Source: UBA7445 sp042096455 (GTDB lineage: Bacteria > Verrucomicrobiota > Verrucomicrobiia > Opitutales > Coraliomargaritaceae). Taken from it: a DNA stretch of 7,695 nt. The notes below the pieces were generated by a model. That model worked only from the letters and a program-made list of their open reading frames with translations. It did not search any database and had not been told where the DNA came from. Both the position numbers and the translations under genes were made by a program. Below are positions 1-5,726 of the stretch, piece after piece (position 1 is the first letter of the stretch; the number at the start of each line of letters is the position of its first letter). The stretch covers positions 1 through 7,695 of the forward strand of contig JBELLU010000066.1 in assembly GCA_042096455.1 (NCBI GenBank). The letters are read 5' to 3'.

Positions 1-5
1 GTCGA

Positions 6-815
6 TTAACTCTCATGGGCGAGTTCGATGGAGCGGTCGCGGGCGGCGGTGAGGGCTTTTTCAATGAGCCCTCGGAGGTCGTTGTCGGAGAAGGTTTTGA
101 GGGCGGCGGCGGTGGTGCCGCCTTTGGAGGTGACGGCGTCGCGGAGGGCTTCGGGGTCGTCTTCGCTTTGGGCGAGGAGGGCGGCGGAGCCGTAACAGGT
201 GTGAACGGCGAGGGAATGGGCGAGGAGGGGGTCGAGTCCGAGTTGGATGCCGGCGTCGCGGAGGGCGGCGGCGAATTCGAAGAGGTAAGCGGGGCCGGAT
301 CCGGAGAGAGCGGTGACGGCATCGAGTTGTGATTCCTCAACTTGGTGGTAAGTGCCGAGGGCGTTGAGAATGGTTTTGACGCGCTGGTCGTCGTCGGGGG
401 TAAGTGTTTGTGCGGGGGTGTAGGCGGTGATGCCGAGCCCGATTTGCCCGGGGGTATTGGGCATGGTGCGGACGATGTTGCGGGCTTGGGGGAAGGTGGA
501 TTGCAGTTTTTGGAGGGTGGTGCCGGCGAGGATGGAGAGGATGAGTTTGCCCTCGGTGGCGGCGATGAGCTCGGGGTTGATTTCGGGGAGCTGCTGGGGT
601 TTGCAGGCGAGGACGAGGGTGTGGGCGTCGCGGATCGCGGGGGCGAGGTCGGGGGCGTAGGTGATGCCGGTGGCGGCGGCGAGTTCGGGGCCGGAGGGGT
701 CGTCGCCGCAGGTGCAGGCGATTTCGGCGGGGGTGTAGTGTTTGTTTTGGAGGAGGCCGTGGATGATGGCGCTTGCCATGCGTCCGGCTCCGAGAAATGC
801 GATTTGAGTGCTCAT
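6..815 (-). CDS. proC: Pyrroline-5-carboxylate reductase (ProC)
   Basis: Cytosolic enzyme of the last step of proline synthesis: NAD(P)H-dependent reduction of 1-pyrroline-5-carboxylate to L-proline. The 269-residue length is normal for the family. Residues 1-15 hold the Rossmann dinucleotide-binding loop GAGRMA (9-14) right after the first strand. KPQ (72-74) and MPNTP (118-122) are the usual cofactor-domain motifs. SGSGPAYLF (171-179) opens the helical dimerisation domain, and residues 224-242, containing TSKGGTT, match the ProC signature. The start is the only ATG that keeps the first beta strand intact. It lies 8 bases after the stop of the RDD gene, so the two are probably co-transcribed and perhaps translationally coupled. 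There is no Shine-Dalgarno sequence before it. It appears to be the last gene of the minus-strand cluster; only 5 bases follow the stop inside the window, so no terminator can be judged. Identification is firm. Confidence 0.97.
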   Translation of the reverse strand: MSTQIAFLGAGRMASAIIHGLLQNKHYTPAEIACTCGDDPSGPELAAATGITYAPDLAPAIRDAHTLVLACKPQQLPEINPELIAATEGKLILSILAGTTLQKLQSTFPQARNIVRTMPNTPGQIGLGITAYTPAQTLTPDDDQRVKTILNALGTYHQVEESQLDAVTALSGSGPAYLFEFAAALRDAGIQLGLDPLLAHSLAVHTCYGSAALLAQSEDDPEALRDAVTSKGGTTAAALKTFSDNDLRGLIEKALTAARDRSIELAHES

Positions 816-823
816 GGGATGGA

Positions 824-1450
824 TTAGCTCTGAGGGGGCAGTTCGTTTTTCAAATGTTTTTGGTCGATGACGGCAGTGCGGGAGAGGAGGTCGTGTCCCA
901 TTTGGCGGCGTTTGTTGAAGCAGAGGGTGAGGAGGGTGGCGATGAGGAGGAGGGGGCTGAGGAAGAAGAGGGTGGCGGTTTTGAGTCCGGCGCGGAGGAA
1001 GGCGGCGAAGAAGTTGAGGGGGCCGAGGGTGATGGTGCTGACGGATTGGAGGCGGCAGGCGCGTTTGCCGAGGGAGCCGCCGAGGAAGATTTCACCGATG
1101 CCGAAGTAGGCCCAGAAGGTGAGGAGTTGAACCTCGGAGGCGTAGCGGAGGGCGGCGAGAAGGTCCTTGCCGGGTTCGGGCATGGTCTCGCGGGTGGCCT
1201 CTGTGCTTTGCATCCATTTTAGGAGTTGGTCGACCCATTCGTTGAGTTCGAGGAAACTGCCGGGGTGGGACATGGGGAGAAAGACCTTCCAGATGAGGAG
1301 GGTGGCAATGGCGCTGCAAAGGATGAAATCGAGGAGGAAGGCGAGGCTGCGGATCCCGATTCGCGCGGGCGGCATGGGGCCGTCGTCGGACAGGATGGTG
1401 TCGAGGACGTTGGCGGGTTGTTGATTTGTGCCGGATTCGCTCATGCTCAT
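824..1450 (-). CDS. RDD-family integral membrane protein
   Basis: A 208-residue inner-membrane protein of the RDD family, which has no single settled function (some members are linked to ion transport, others are unknown). About 30 polar N-terminal residues precede three predicted membrane segments near residues 34-58, 107-125 and 154-178. Family marks are visible: an arginine (R34) and D41 in the first helix, GGSLGKR (124-130) after the second, FNKRRQMGHD (178-187) after the third, with D187 as the later conserved Asp. The loop between segments 1 and 2 is longer than usual (about 48 residues, acidic). Start at 1450 is chosen; a second ATG two codons in (1444) is equally possible because neither has a Shine-Dalgarno sequence and the bases before 1450 are a C-run. 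It lies 15 bases after folD and 8 before proC, so it is a mid-operon gene. Family assignment is good; function is unknown. Confidence 0.88.
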   Translation of the reverse strand: MSMSESGTNQQPANVLDTILSDDGPMPPARIGIRSLAFLLDFILCSAIATLLIWKVFLPMSHPGSFLELNEWVDQLLKWMQSTEATRETMPEPGKDLLAALRYASEVQLLTFWAYFGIGEIFLGGSLGKRACRLQSVSTITLGPLNFFAAFLRAGLKTATLFFLSPLLLIATLLTLCFNKRRQMGHDLLSRTAVIDQKHLKNELPPQS

Positions 1451-1465
1451 GGGGGGAGGGGCGGC

Positions 1466-2344
1466 TCAGTCCTGGGCCTGGGCGAGTTTGAAGGCGCGGA
1501 GGGTGTTGTGCATGAGCATCGCGACCGTCATGGGACCGACGCCGCCGGGGACGGGGGTGAGGTGGCTCGCCTTGGGGGCGATGGCGTCGTAATCGGCATC
1601 GCCGACGAGGCGGTAGCCGCGTTTCGCCTCGGGATCTTCGACGCGGTTGATACCGACGTCGATAATGGCGGCGCCGTCCTTGACCATGTCGGCGGTGAGG
1701 AAATGGGGGCGTCCGATCGCGGCGATGATGAGGTCGGCCTGGCGGGTGATGGCGGGGAGGTCGGTGGTGCGGGAATGGCAGACCGTGACGGTGGCGTTGC
1801 CGGGGAGGGCTTTGCGCATCATGAGGAGAGCGGCGGGTTTGCCGACGATCTGGCTGCGCCCGAGGACCACGACGTGTTTGCCCTCGGTCTCGATTCCGCT
1901 GCGGGCGATGAGTTCAACGATGCCGGCGGGGGTGCAGGCGACGAACCCCGAGTCGTCTTCCTGGCAGAGTTTGCCGATGTTGACGGTGTTGAATCCGTCG
2001 ACGTCCTTGTGGGGGGCGACGCGGTTGAAGGTCTCGGTTTCGTCGAGGTGTTTGGGGAGGGGTGCTTGGACGAGGATGCCGCTGACGGCGGGATCGGCGT
2101 TGAGGGCATCGATGCATTCAAAGAGGGTTTCGCGGGTGACGTCGCCGGGGAAGAGATGGAGTTGGCTGCCGATTCCGATGTGGGCGGCGGTCTTTTCTTT
2201 TTTGCGGACGTAGGAGACCGAGGCGGGATCTTCACCGACGCGAATGAAGGCGACGGTGGGTTTGGCGCCGGGTAGGGCGCTGACCTCGGCAGTGAGTTCT
2301 TCGATGATGGATTCGGCGATGGCGTTGCCGTCGATGCGTTGCAT
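1466..2344 (-). CDS. folD: Bifunctional methylenetetrahydrofolate dehydrogenase / methenyltetrahydrofolate cyclohydrolase (FolD)
   Basis: Cytosolic one-carbon enzyme interconverting 5,10-methylene-, 5,10-methenyl- and 10-formyl-tetrahydrofolate with NADP, feeding purine synthesis and Met-tRNA formylation. The 292-residue length is typical. The N-terminal catalytic domain has the YxxxK pair (Y45, K49) in SYVRKKEK, VQAPLP (92-97, with the conserved Gln at 93) and KDVDGF (113-118). The Rossmann domain has GRSQIVGKP (162-170), the usual dinucleotide site. PGGVGPMT (266-273) is the C-terminal signature. All expected catalytic residues are present, so it should be active. The start ATG begins right before the first strand (MQRIDG), as in other FolD proteins. 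It lies 22 bases after the pseudouridine synthase gene and 15 before the RDD gene. There is no Shine-Dalgarno sequence. Identification is firm. Confidence 0.98.
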   Translation of the reverse strand: MQRIDGNAIAESIIEELTAEVSALPGAKPTVAFIRVGEDPASVSYVRKKEKTAAHIGIGSQLHLFPGDVTRETLFECIDALNADPAVSGILVQAPLPKHLDETETFNRVAPHKDVDGFNTVNIGKLCQEDDSGFVACTPAGIVELIARSGIETEGKHVVVLGRSQIVGKPAALLMMRKALPGNATVTVCHSRTTDLPAITRQADLIIAAIGRPHFLTADMVKDGAAIIDVGINRVEDPEAKRGYRLVGDADYDAIAPKASHLTPVPGGVGPMTVAMLMHNTLRAFKLAQAQD

Positions 2345-2366
2345 GGCTGGGTGGGTTGGTGTTGGA

Positions 2367-3107
2367 TTAACGTGAATTGAGAAAGAGGCGTTCGATGTCT
2401 TTGCGTGCGAGGATTTTGATACCGCCTTTCGGCATACCTTTCAAGACCATCTGACCGATTTGTACGCGCACGAGTTTTTTGACGAAGTAGCGGTTCGCTT
2501 CGAAGAGGCGGCGGACTTCGCGTTTTTTGCCGTGGTGGAGGTGGACTTCGAGGCGGCGGGCGTGGCCTTCGCCGGCTTCGGGGGCGGGAATGACTTTTTC
2601 CGCTTTGAGAAATTCGCCTTCGTCCTCGACCCCGTTGAGGAGTTTCGGGATGTCCGCCTTGTTGAAATCGCGGTGGAGGACCACGCGGTAACGCTTCACA
2701 ATTTGGTTGCTGGGGTGGGTGAGTCGGTGGGCGAGGTCGCCGTCGTTGGTGAGGACGAGGAGGCCTTCGCTGTCCTTGTCGAGGCGTCCGGCGCAGAACA
2801 TGCGTTGGCGCTGGAGGTCGGCGGGGAGGAGGTCAAAGACGGTTTGTCCGCCGTGGGGGTCGGAGTTGGTGCAGAGGAAGCCCTTGGGTTTGTTGAGGAT
2901 GAGGGTGACGGGGCGGGCGGTCTCGGTGGGGAGGGGCTTCTTGTTAACGAAGATGGCGTCTTCGGGTTGACCTTTATCGCCGAGTTCGGCGATTTTGCCG
3001 TTGTGGCGGACTTTGCCGTCGCGGATGAGGGCCTCCGCTTCGCGGCGGGAACAGAGTCCGGCGTTGGCGATGATTTTCTGGAGGCGTTGTGGTTCTTGCT
3101 CGGGCAT
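2367..3107 (-). CDS. rluB: rRNA pseudouridine synthase, RluB/RsuA family
   Basis: Enzyme that isomerises a specific rRNA uridine to pseudouridine. The 246 residues contain an N-terminal S4 RNA-binding domain (about 8-55: RLQKIIANAGLCSRREAE) and a catalytic RsuA/RluB/RluE/RluF-type domain (about 65-235). The catalytic aspartate is D110 in GRLDKDSEGLLVLTNDG (107-123). GKKREVRRLFEA (193-204) and KGMPKGGIKIL (223-233) are the later family motifs and look closer to RluB (23S rRNA) than to RsuA (16S), so the symbol is a best guess and the target base is not proven. This is the first gene of the minus-strand cluster, divergent from fabG. A perfect minus-strand TTGACA lies 30 bases before the ATG, but no Shine-Dalgarno sequence does. 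The start fits the S4 domain; no upstream in-frame ATG was seen. Confidence 0.93.
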   Translation of the reverse strand: MPEQEPQRLQKIIANAGLCSRREAEALIRDGKVRHNGKIAELGDKGQPEDAIFVNKKPLPTETARPVTLILNKPKGFLCTNSDPHGGQTVFDLLPADLQRQRMFCAGRLDKDSEGLLVLTNDGDLAHRLTHPSNQIVKRYRVVLHRDFNKADIPKLLNGVEDEGEFLKAEKVIPAPEAGEGHARRLEVHLHHGKKREVRRLFEANRYFVKKLVRVQIGQMVLKGMPKGGIKILARKDIERLFLNSR

Positions 3108-3113
3108 GGGAGC

Positions 3114-3143
3114 ACTTCAGTTGAGGAAGGGCGGGGTTGTCAA
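3114..3143 (-). promoter_or_regulatory. Candidate promoter of the pseudouridine synthase-folD-RDD-proC cluster
   Basis: Read on the minus strand, a perfect TTGACA (3143-3138) is followed after 18 bases by TGAAGT (3119-3114), a weak -10 with 3 of 6 matches, then six bases and the ATG at 3107. If this spacing is used, transcription would begin at or next to the start codon, giving a leaderless message. The -35 is convincing; the -10 is poor. Confidence 0.35.
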
Positions 3144-3161
3144 TGTTGCGGAAGGGTAACA

Positions 3162-3191
3162 TTCGTGCTTGCGCTGGCACGGGTTTATAAA
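3162..3191 (+). promoter_or_regulatory. Candidate fabG-acpP promoter
   Basis: TATAAA at 3186-3191 is a good -10 (5 of 6 matches), 49 bases before the fabG ATG. It lies in the palindrome TTTATAAA (3184-3191). The best-spaced -35 is TTCGTG (3162-3167, 18-base spacer), which is weak; TTGCGC at 3169-3174 looks better but the spacer would be only 11. Because the AT-rich core is a palindrome, it could also present a -10-like TATAAA to the minus strand. Confidence 0.35.
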
Positions 3192-3204
3192 AAGAACAGG
3201 TGAT

Positions 3205-3229
3205 GTCGGCATTAAAGCCGAATGCGGAC
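3205..3229 (+). other. Two overlapping, mutually exclusive hairpins in the fabG leader
   Basis: One fold pairs TCGGC (3206-3210) with GCCGA (3217-3221) around a six-base loop. The other pairs GTC (3205-3207) with GAC (3227-3229) and GCATT (3209-3213) with AATGC (3221-3225), with one G-G mismatch and a seven-base loop. They share bases, so only one can form at a time. The element lies between the candidate -10 and the fabG ATG. No known riboswitch or leader family was recognised, and the regulatory meaning is unproven. Confidence 0.3.
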
Positions 3230-3240
3230 GAAAATAATCT

Positions 3241-3987
3241 ATGACAGAAGCAAGTGAAAAAAAAGTAGCGCTGGTGACCGGAGCGGGTCGCGGAATTGGA
3301 AAAGCAATCGCGGAACGTTTGGCGGATGCGGGGCATCACGTCATTTGCGTGAGTCGTTCGGAGGGATCGTGTGGCGCGGTGGCGGAAGCGATCGTCGCGG
3401 CGGGCGGTTCGGCGGAGAGCCGGGCGGTGGACGTGGCGGACCGTGCTGCGATAGAAGCGGCGAGTGCGGCGTTTTTGGAAACGCACGGGACGGTCGATAT
3501 TCTGGTGAATTGCGCCGGGATCACGCGGGACGGTTTGTTGTTCCGGATGTCGGACGCCGACTGGGACGATGTCATCGCGACGAATTTGAGTAGTGTCTTT
3601 GCGTGGAGTAAATATTTGGCGCGCCCCATGACGCGGAAACGCTGGGGCCGCATCATCAACATCTCCTCCGTGATCGGATTGATGGGGAACGCCGGGCAGG
3701 CGAATTACGCCGCGACCAAAGCGGGGATCCACGGACTCACCAAGAGTCTCGCGAAGGAATTTGCGGCGCGCAACGTCACGGTGAATGCGGTGGCACCGGG
3801 TTTCATCGCGACCGACATGACCGCGGAATTGAACGAACAGCAGCAGGAGGCGATTGTGGGGATGATTCCCCTCAAGCGGATGGGTGCCCCGTCGGACATC
3901 GCTGCGATGACGAGTTTTTTAGCCAGCGAGGATGCAGGCTTCATTACCGGCCAGGTTTTTACAGTTGACGGTGGCATGGTGATGTGA
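3241..3987 (+). CDS. fabG: 3-oxoacyl-[acyl-carrier-protein] reductase (FabG)
   Basis: NADPH-dependent short-chain dehydrogenase that reduces 3-oxoacyl-ACP to (R)-3-hydroxyacyl-ACP, the first reduction of each fatty acid elongation round. The 248 residues include the cofactor loop TGAGRGIG (13-20), NCAGITRD (90-97) and a complete catalytic tetrad N115, S143, Y156, K160, with the same spacing as E. coli N110, S138, Y151, K155. VNAVAPGFIATDM (181-193) and the C-terminal VDGGMVM are classic FabG rather than general short-chain dehydrogenase. The gene is followed after 42 bases by acpP, with no terminator between them, so a fabG-acpP transcript is likely. Its first half has a strongly G-rich sense strand with many G-ending codons, unlike fabF downstream. 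There is no Shine-Dalgarno sequence; the preceding bases are AAAATAATCT. The ATG is the only start that fits the first beta strand. Confidence 0.97.
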   Translation: MTEASEKKVALVTGAGRGIGKAIAERLADAGHHVICVSRSEGSCGAVAEAIVAAGGSAESRAVDVADRAAIEAASAAFLETHGTVDILVNCAGITRDGLLFRMSDADWDDVIATNLSSVFAWSKYLARPMTRKRWGRIINISSVIGLMGNAGQANYAATKAGIHGLTKSLAKEFAARNVTVNAVAPGFIATDMTAELNEQQQEAIVGMIPLKRMGAPSDIAAMTSFLASEDAGFITGQVFTVDGGMVM

Positions 3988-4029
3988 GACTTCATTTGAT
4001 TAAATTAAACAACCACAAAGAACCTAACT

Positions 4030-4284
4030 ATGTCAGACCAAACCATCGAACAGCGCGTCACGACCATCATCGTCGACCAACTCAACGTAAATGCGGAACA
4101 GGTGACTGCGGAAGCCTCCTTCCTGGATGATCTCGGAGCCGACTCGCTCGACACCGTCGAGTTGATTATGGCCTTTGAAGAAGAGTTCAAGGACGAGATC
4201 GACGGCGAGATTCCCGAAGAGGACGCCGAGAAGCTTCAAACGGTGGGTGATGTTTTGAAATACATCACCGAGAAAGCCGGATAA
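4030..4284 (+). CDS. acpP: Acyl carrier protein (ACP)
   Basis: Small acidic four-helix protein that carries growing fatty acyl chains on a 4'-phosphopantetheine arm. The attachment serine is S39 in LGADSLDTVEL (35-45), a perfect ACP motif at the start of helix II. At 84 residues it is six longer than the E. coli protein as translated: two extra at the N-terminus and four between helices II and III, where FKDEIDGEIPEEDAEK (53-68) replaces the shorter FDTEIPDEEAEK. It lies between fabG and an intrinsic terminator, the usual fabG-acpP-fabF order. An internal promoter in the AT-rich 42-base gap is possible, since ACP is normally needed in large amounts, but none is clear. No Shine-Dalgarno sequence precedes the ATG. 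Confidence 0.98.
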   Translation: MSDQTIEQRVTTIIVDQLNVNAEQVTAEASFLDDLGADSLDTVELIMAFEEEFKDEIDGEIPEEDAEKLQTVGDVLKYITEKAG

Positions 4285-4310
4285 GAGCGAATCAAGATTT
4301 TTAAGGACCC

Positions 4311-4340
4311 ACTAAGCCGCATTTATGCGGCTTAGTTTTT
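4311..4340 (+). terminator. Intrinsic terminator after acpP
   Basis: A perfect 11-base stem, ACTAAGCCGCA (4311-4321) with TGCGGCTTAGT (4326-4336), closed by the loop TTTA, runs straight into a T-tract (4336-4340). It begins 26 bases after the acpP stop. This should end the fabG-acpP message and separate it from fabF. Confidence 0.92.
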
Positions 4341-4403
4341 ACCAAGACCCGAGCCTTTCCCCCGAGCGGGGATTGTGGGGTCGCTTCTCTGGAATTTGTA
4401 GGG

Positions 4404-4436
4404 TTGAAATAAGCCCGAACTTCGTAATTTTATACT
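4404..4436 (+). promoter_or_regulatory. Candidate fabF promoter elements
   Basis: Since the strong terminator lies upstream, fabF should have its own promoter. TTGAAA (4404-4409) is a fair -35 and TATACT (4431-4436) a good -10 (5 of 6), but they are 21 bases apart and the -10 ends only three bases before the ATG at 4440. TTTTAT (4428-4433) would give an 18-base spacer and a start at the ATG, but is a weaker -10. The exact promoter is unresolved. Confidence 0.3.
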
Positions 4437-4439
4437 GAA

Positions 4440-5699
4440 ATGGAAATTGAGCGTCAAAATCATCGCGTCGTCGTCACCGGCATAGGGACAATTGCATCAC
4501 AGGGAACCGGGATCGATCCGTTCTGGGAAGCACTGCTGGCTGGGAAGAGCGGAATTGATACGGTTCAGTCCTTCGACATCACGGACTACCCTTCGAAGGT
4601 GGGATCGGAAGTGCGGGATTTCGACGCCGGTGAATTCATGGATCCCAAAGAGGCGCGGCGCAATGACCGCTACACCCATTTCGCGGTGGCGGCCTCCAAG
4701 CTCGCCCTGCAGGACGGGGGCCTCGATTGCTCCACGCCCGACCCCGAGCGTTTCGGAGTGCTGGTCGGTTCCGGCATTGGCGGCATGAACACCATTCAGG
4801 AACAAAGCTTCCGTCTCTTTGAAAAAGGTCCCCGCAAGGTTTCGCCCTTCATGATTCCCTCCCTTATTGCCAACATCGCCAGTGGGGTGGTCGCGATTGA
4901 GACCGGAGCGCGCGGACCGAATTACGGCATCGTGAGTGCCTGCGCCACCGGAACCCATACGATTGGGGAATCCTTCCGTTTATTGCGCGACGGCGAGGCT
5001 GACGTCATGTTGGCGGGCGGCAGTGAGGCCGCGATTACGGAGTTGGGCTACGCGGGCTTTTGTTCGATGAAGGCGATGAGCACGCAATACAACGATGTCC
5101 CCCAGACCGCCAGCCGTCCCTTCGACAAGGGCCGCGATGGATTTGTGATGGGTGAGGGCGCCGGGGTGCTTCTCCTTGAGACCCTTGAGCATGCCCAGGC
5201 ACGCGGCGCGCGCATCTACTGCGAAATTTCCGGTTATGCCGCCAGTTGCGACGCCTTCCACATCACTTCACCCGACCCCGAGGGCAAAGCCCTTTCCACC
5301 GCGATCCGCAAGGTCATCAAGGAAGCCGGCCTCGAGGTCGAGGACGTGGACTACATCAACGCCCACGGGACCTCCACCCCCTACAACGACAAATTTGAAA
5401 CCAACGCCATCAAGATCGCGCTGGGCGAGCACGCTCACAAGATCATGGTGAGTTCCACCAAATCCATGACCGGGCACCTCCTCGGCGCGGCGGGTGGAAT
5501 CGAGTCGGCGGTGTGCGTGAAGACCATTCACGAGGGCAAGGTCGCCCCCACCATCAATTACAATGATCCCGACCCCGACTGCGACCTCGACTATGTCCCG
5601 AACACCATGCGGGAAGCCGACGTGAAAGTCGCGATTTGCAACAATTCCGGATTCGGCGGTCAGAACGCCACAATCCTATTCAAGCAATTCGAGGCCTAA
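4440..5699 (+). CDS. fabF: 3-oxoacyl-[acyl-carrier-protein] synthase II (FabF)
   Basis: Condensing enzyme that extends acyl-ACP by two carbons using malonyl-ACP. The 419-residue thiolase-fold protein has the nucleophile C168 in SACATGTH, H309 in NAHGTSTP, K341 in SSTKSMTGH and H346 just after it: the Cys-His-His triad plus Lys of KAS II, spaced as in E. coli C163, H303, K335, H340. GEGAGVLLLE (238-247) and GFGGQN (404-409) are also typical. F405 matches the E. coli gating Phe400, but the residue two before it, Phe398 in E. coli, is Ser403 here. The N-terminal strand RVVVTGIG fits the chosen ATG; no alternative start would preserve it. The sense strand is C-rich with many C-ending codons, unlike fabG. 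It works with FabG and ACP upstream, but as a separate transcription unit. There is no Shine-Dalgarno sequence. Confidence 0.97.
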   Translation: MEIERQNHRVVVTGIGTIASQGTGIDPFWEALLAGKSGIDTVQSFDITDYPSKVGSEVRDFDAGEFMDPKEARRNDRYTHFAVAASKLALQDGGLDCSTPDPERFGVLVGSGIGGMNTIQEQSFRLFEKGPRKVSPFMIPSLIANIASGVVAIETGARGPNYGIVSACATGTHTIGESFRLLRDGEADVMLAGGSEAAITELGYAGFCSMKAMSTQYNDVPQTASRPFDKGRDGFVMGEGAGVLLLETLEHAQARGARIYCEISGYAASCDAFHITSPDPEGKALSTAIRKVIKEAGLEVEDVDYINAHGTSTPYNDKFETNAIKIALGEHAHKIMVSSTKSMTGHLLGAAGGIESAVCVKTIHEGKVAPTINYNDPDPDCDLDYVPNTMREADVKVAICNNSGFGGQNATILFKQFEA

Positions 5700-5704
5700 G
5701 CCTT

Positions 5705-5723
5705 GCGCCAGGCGCCAGGCGCC
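5705..5723. repeat. GCGCCAG tandem repeat between convergent genes
   Basis: Two copies of the seven-base unit GCGCCAG (5705-5711, 5712-5718) and a partial third (GCGCC, 5719-5723) fill most of the 27-base gap between the fabF and vapC stops. The unit contains the palindrome GGCGCC across copy junctions, so GGCGC (5711-5715, read from the junction) can pair with GCGCC (5719-5723) around a three-base loop. No T-tract follows on either strand, so it is not a standard intrinsic terminator. Confidence 0.85.
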
Positions 5724-5726
5724 GAT

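Noticed and set aside
1226..2275. Plus-strand open frame of 349 codons opposite the RDD gene and folD
   Set aside because: Its product is Gly/Asp/Val/Glu-rich low-complexity sequence with no domain, and it is the antisense shadow of well-identified genes in GC-rich DNA.
2460..3203. Plus-strand open frame of 247 codons opposite the pseudouridine synthase gene
   Set aside because: Low-complexity Val/Glu/Gly/Phe product, antisense to a firmly recognised enzyme.
2974..3732. Minus-strand open frame of 252 codons covering the divergent promoter region and half of fabG
   Set aside because: No family motif, Arg/His/Pro-rich, and it overlaps two certain genes; a GC-rich shadow.
4358..4372. Short inverted repeat TCCCC/GGGGA before fabF
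   Set aside because: Five-base stem, no T-tract, in a GC-rich spacer already downstream of a clear terminator; may be chance.
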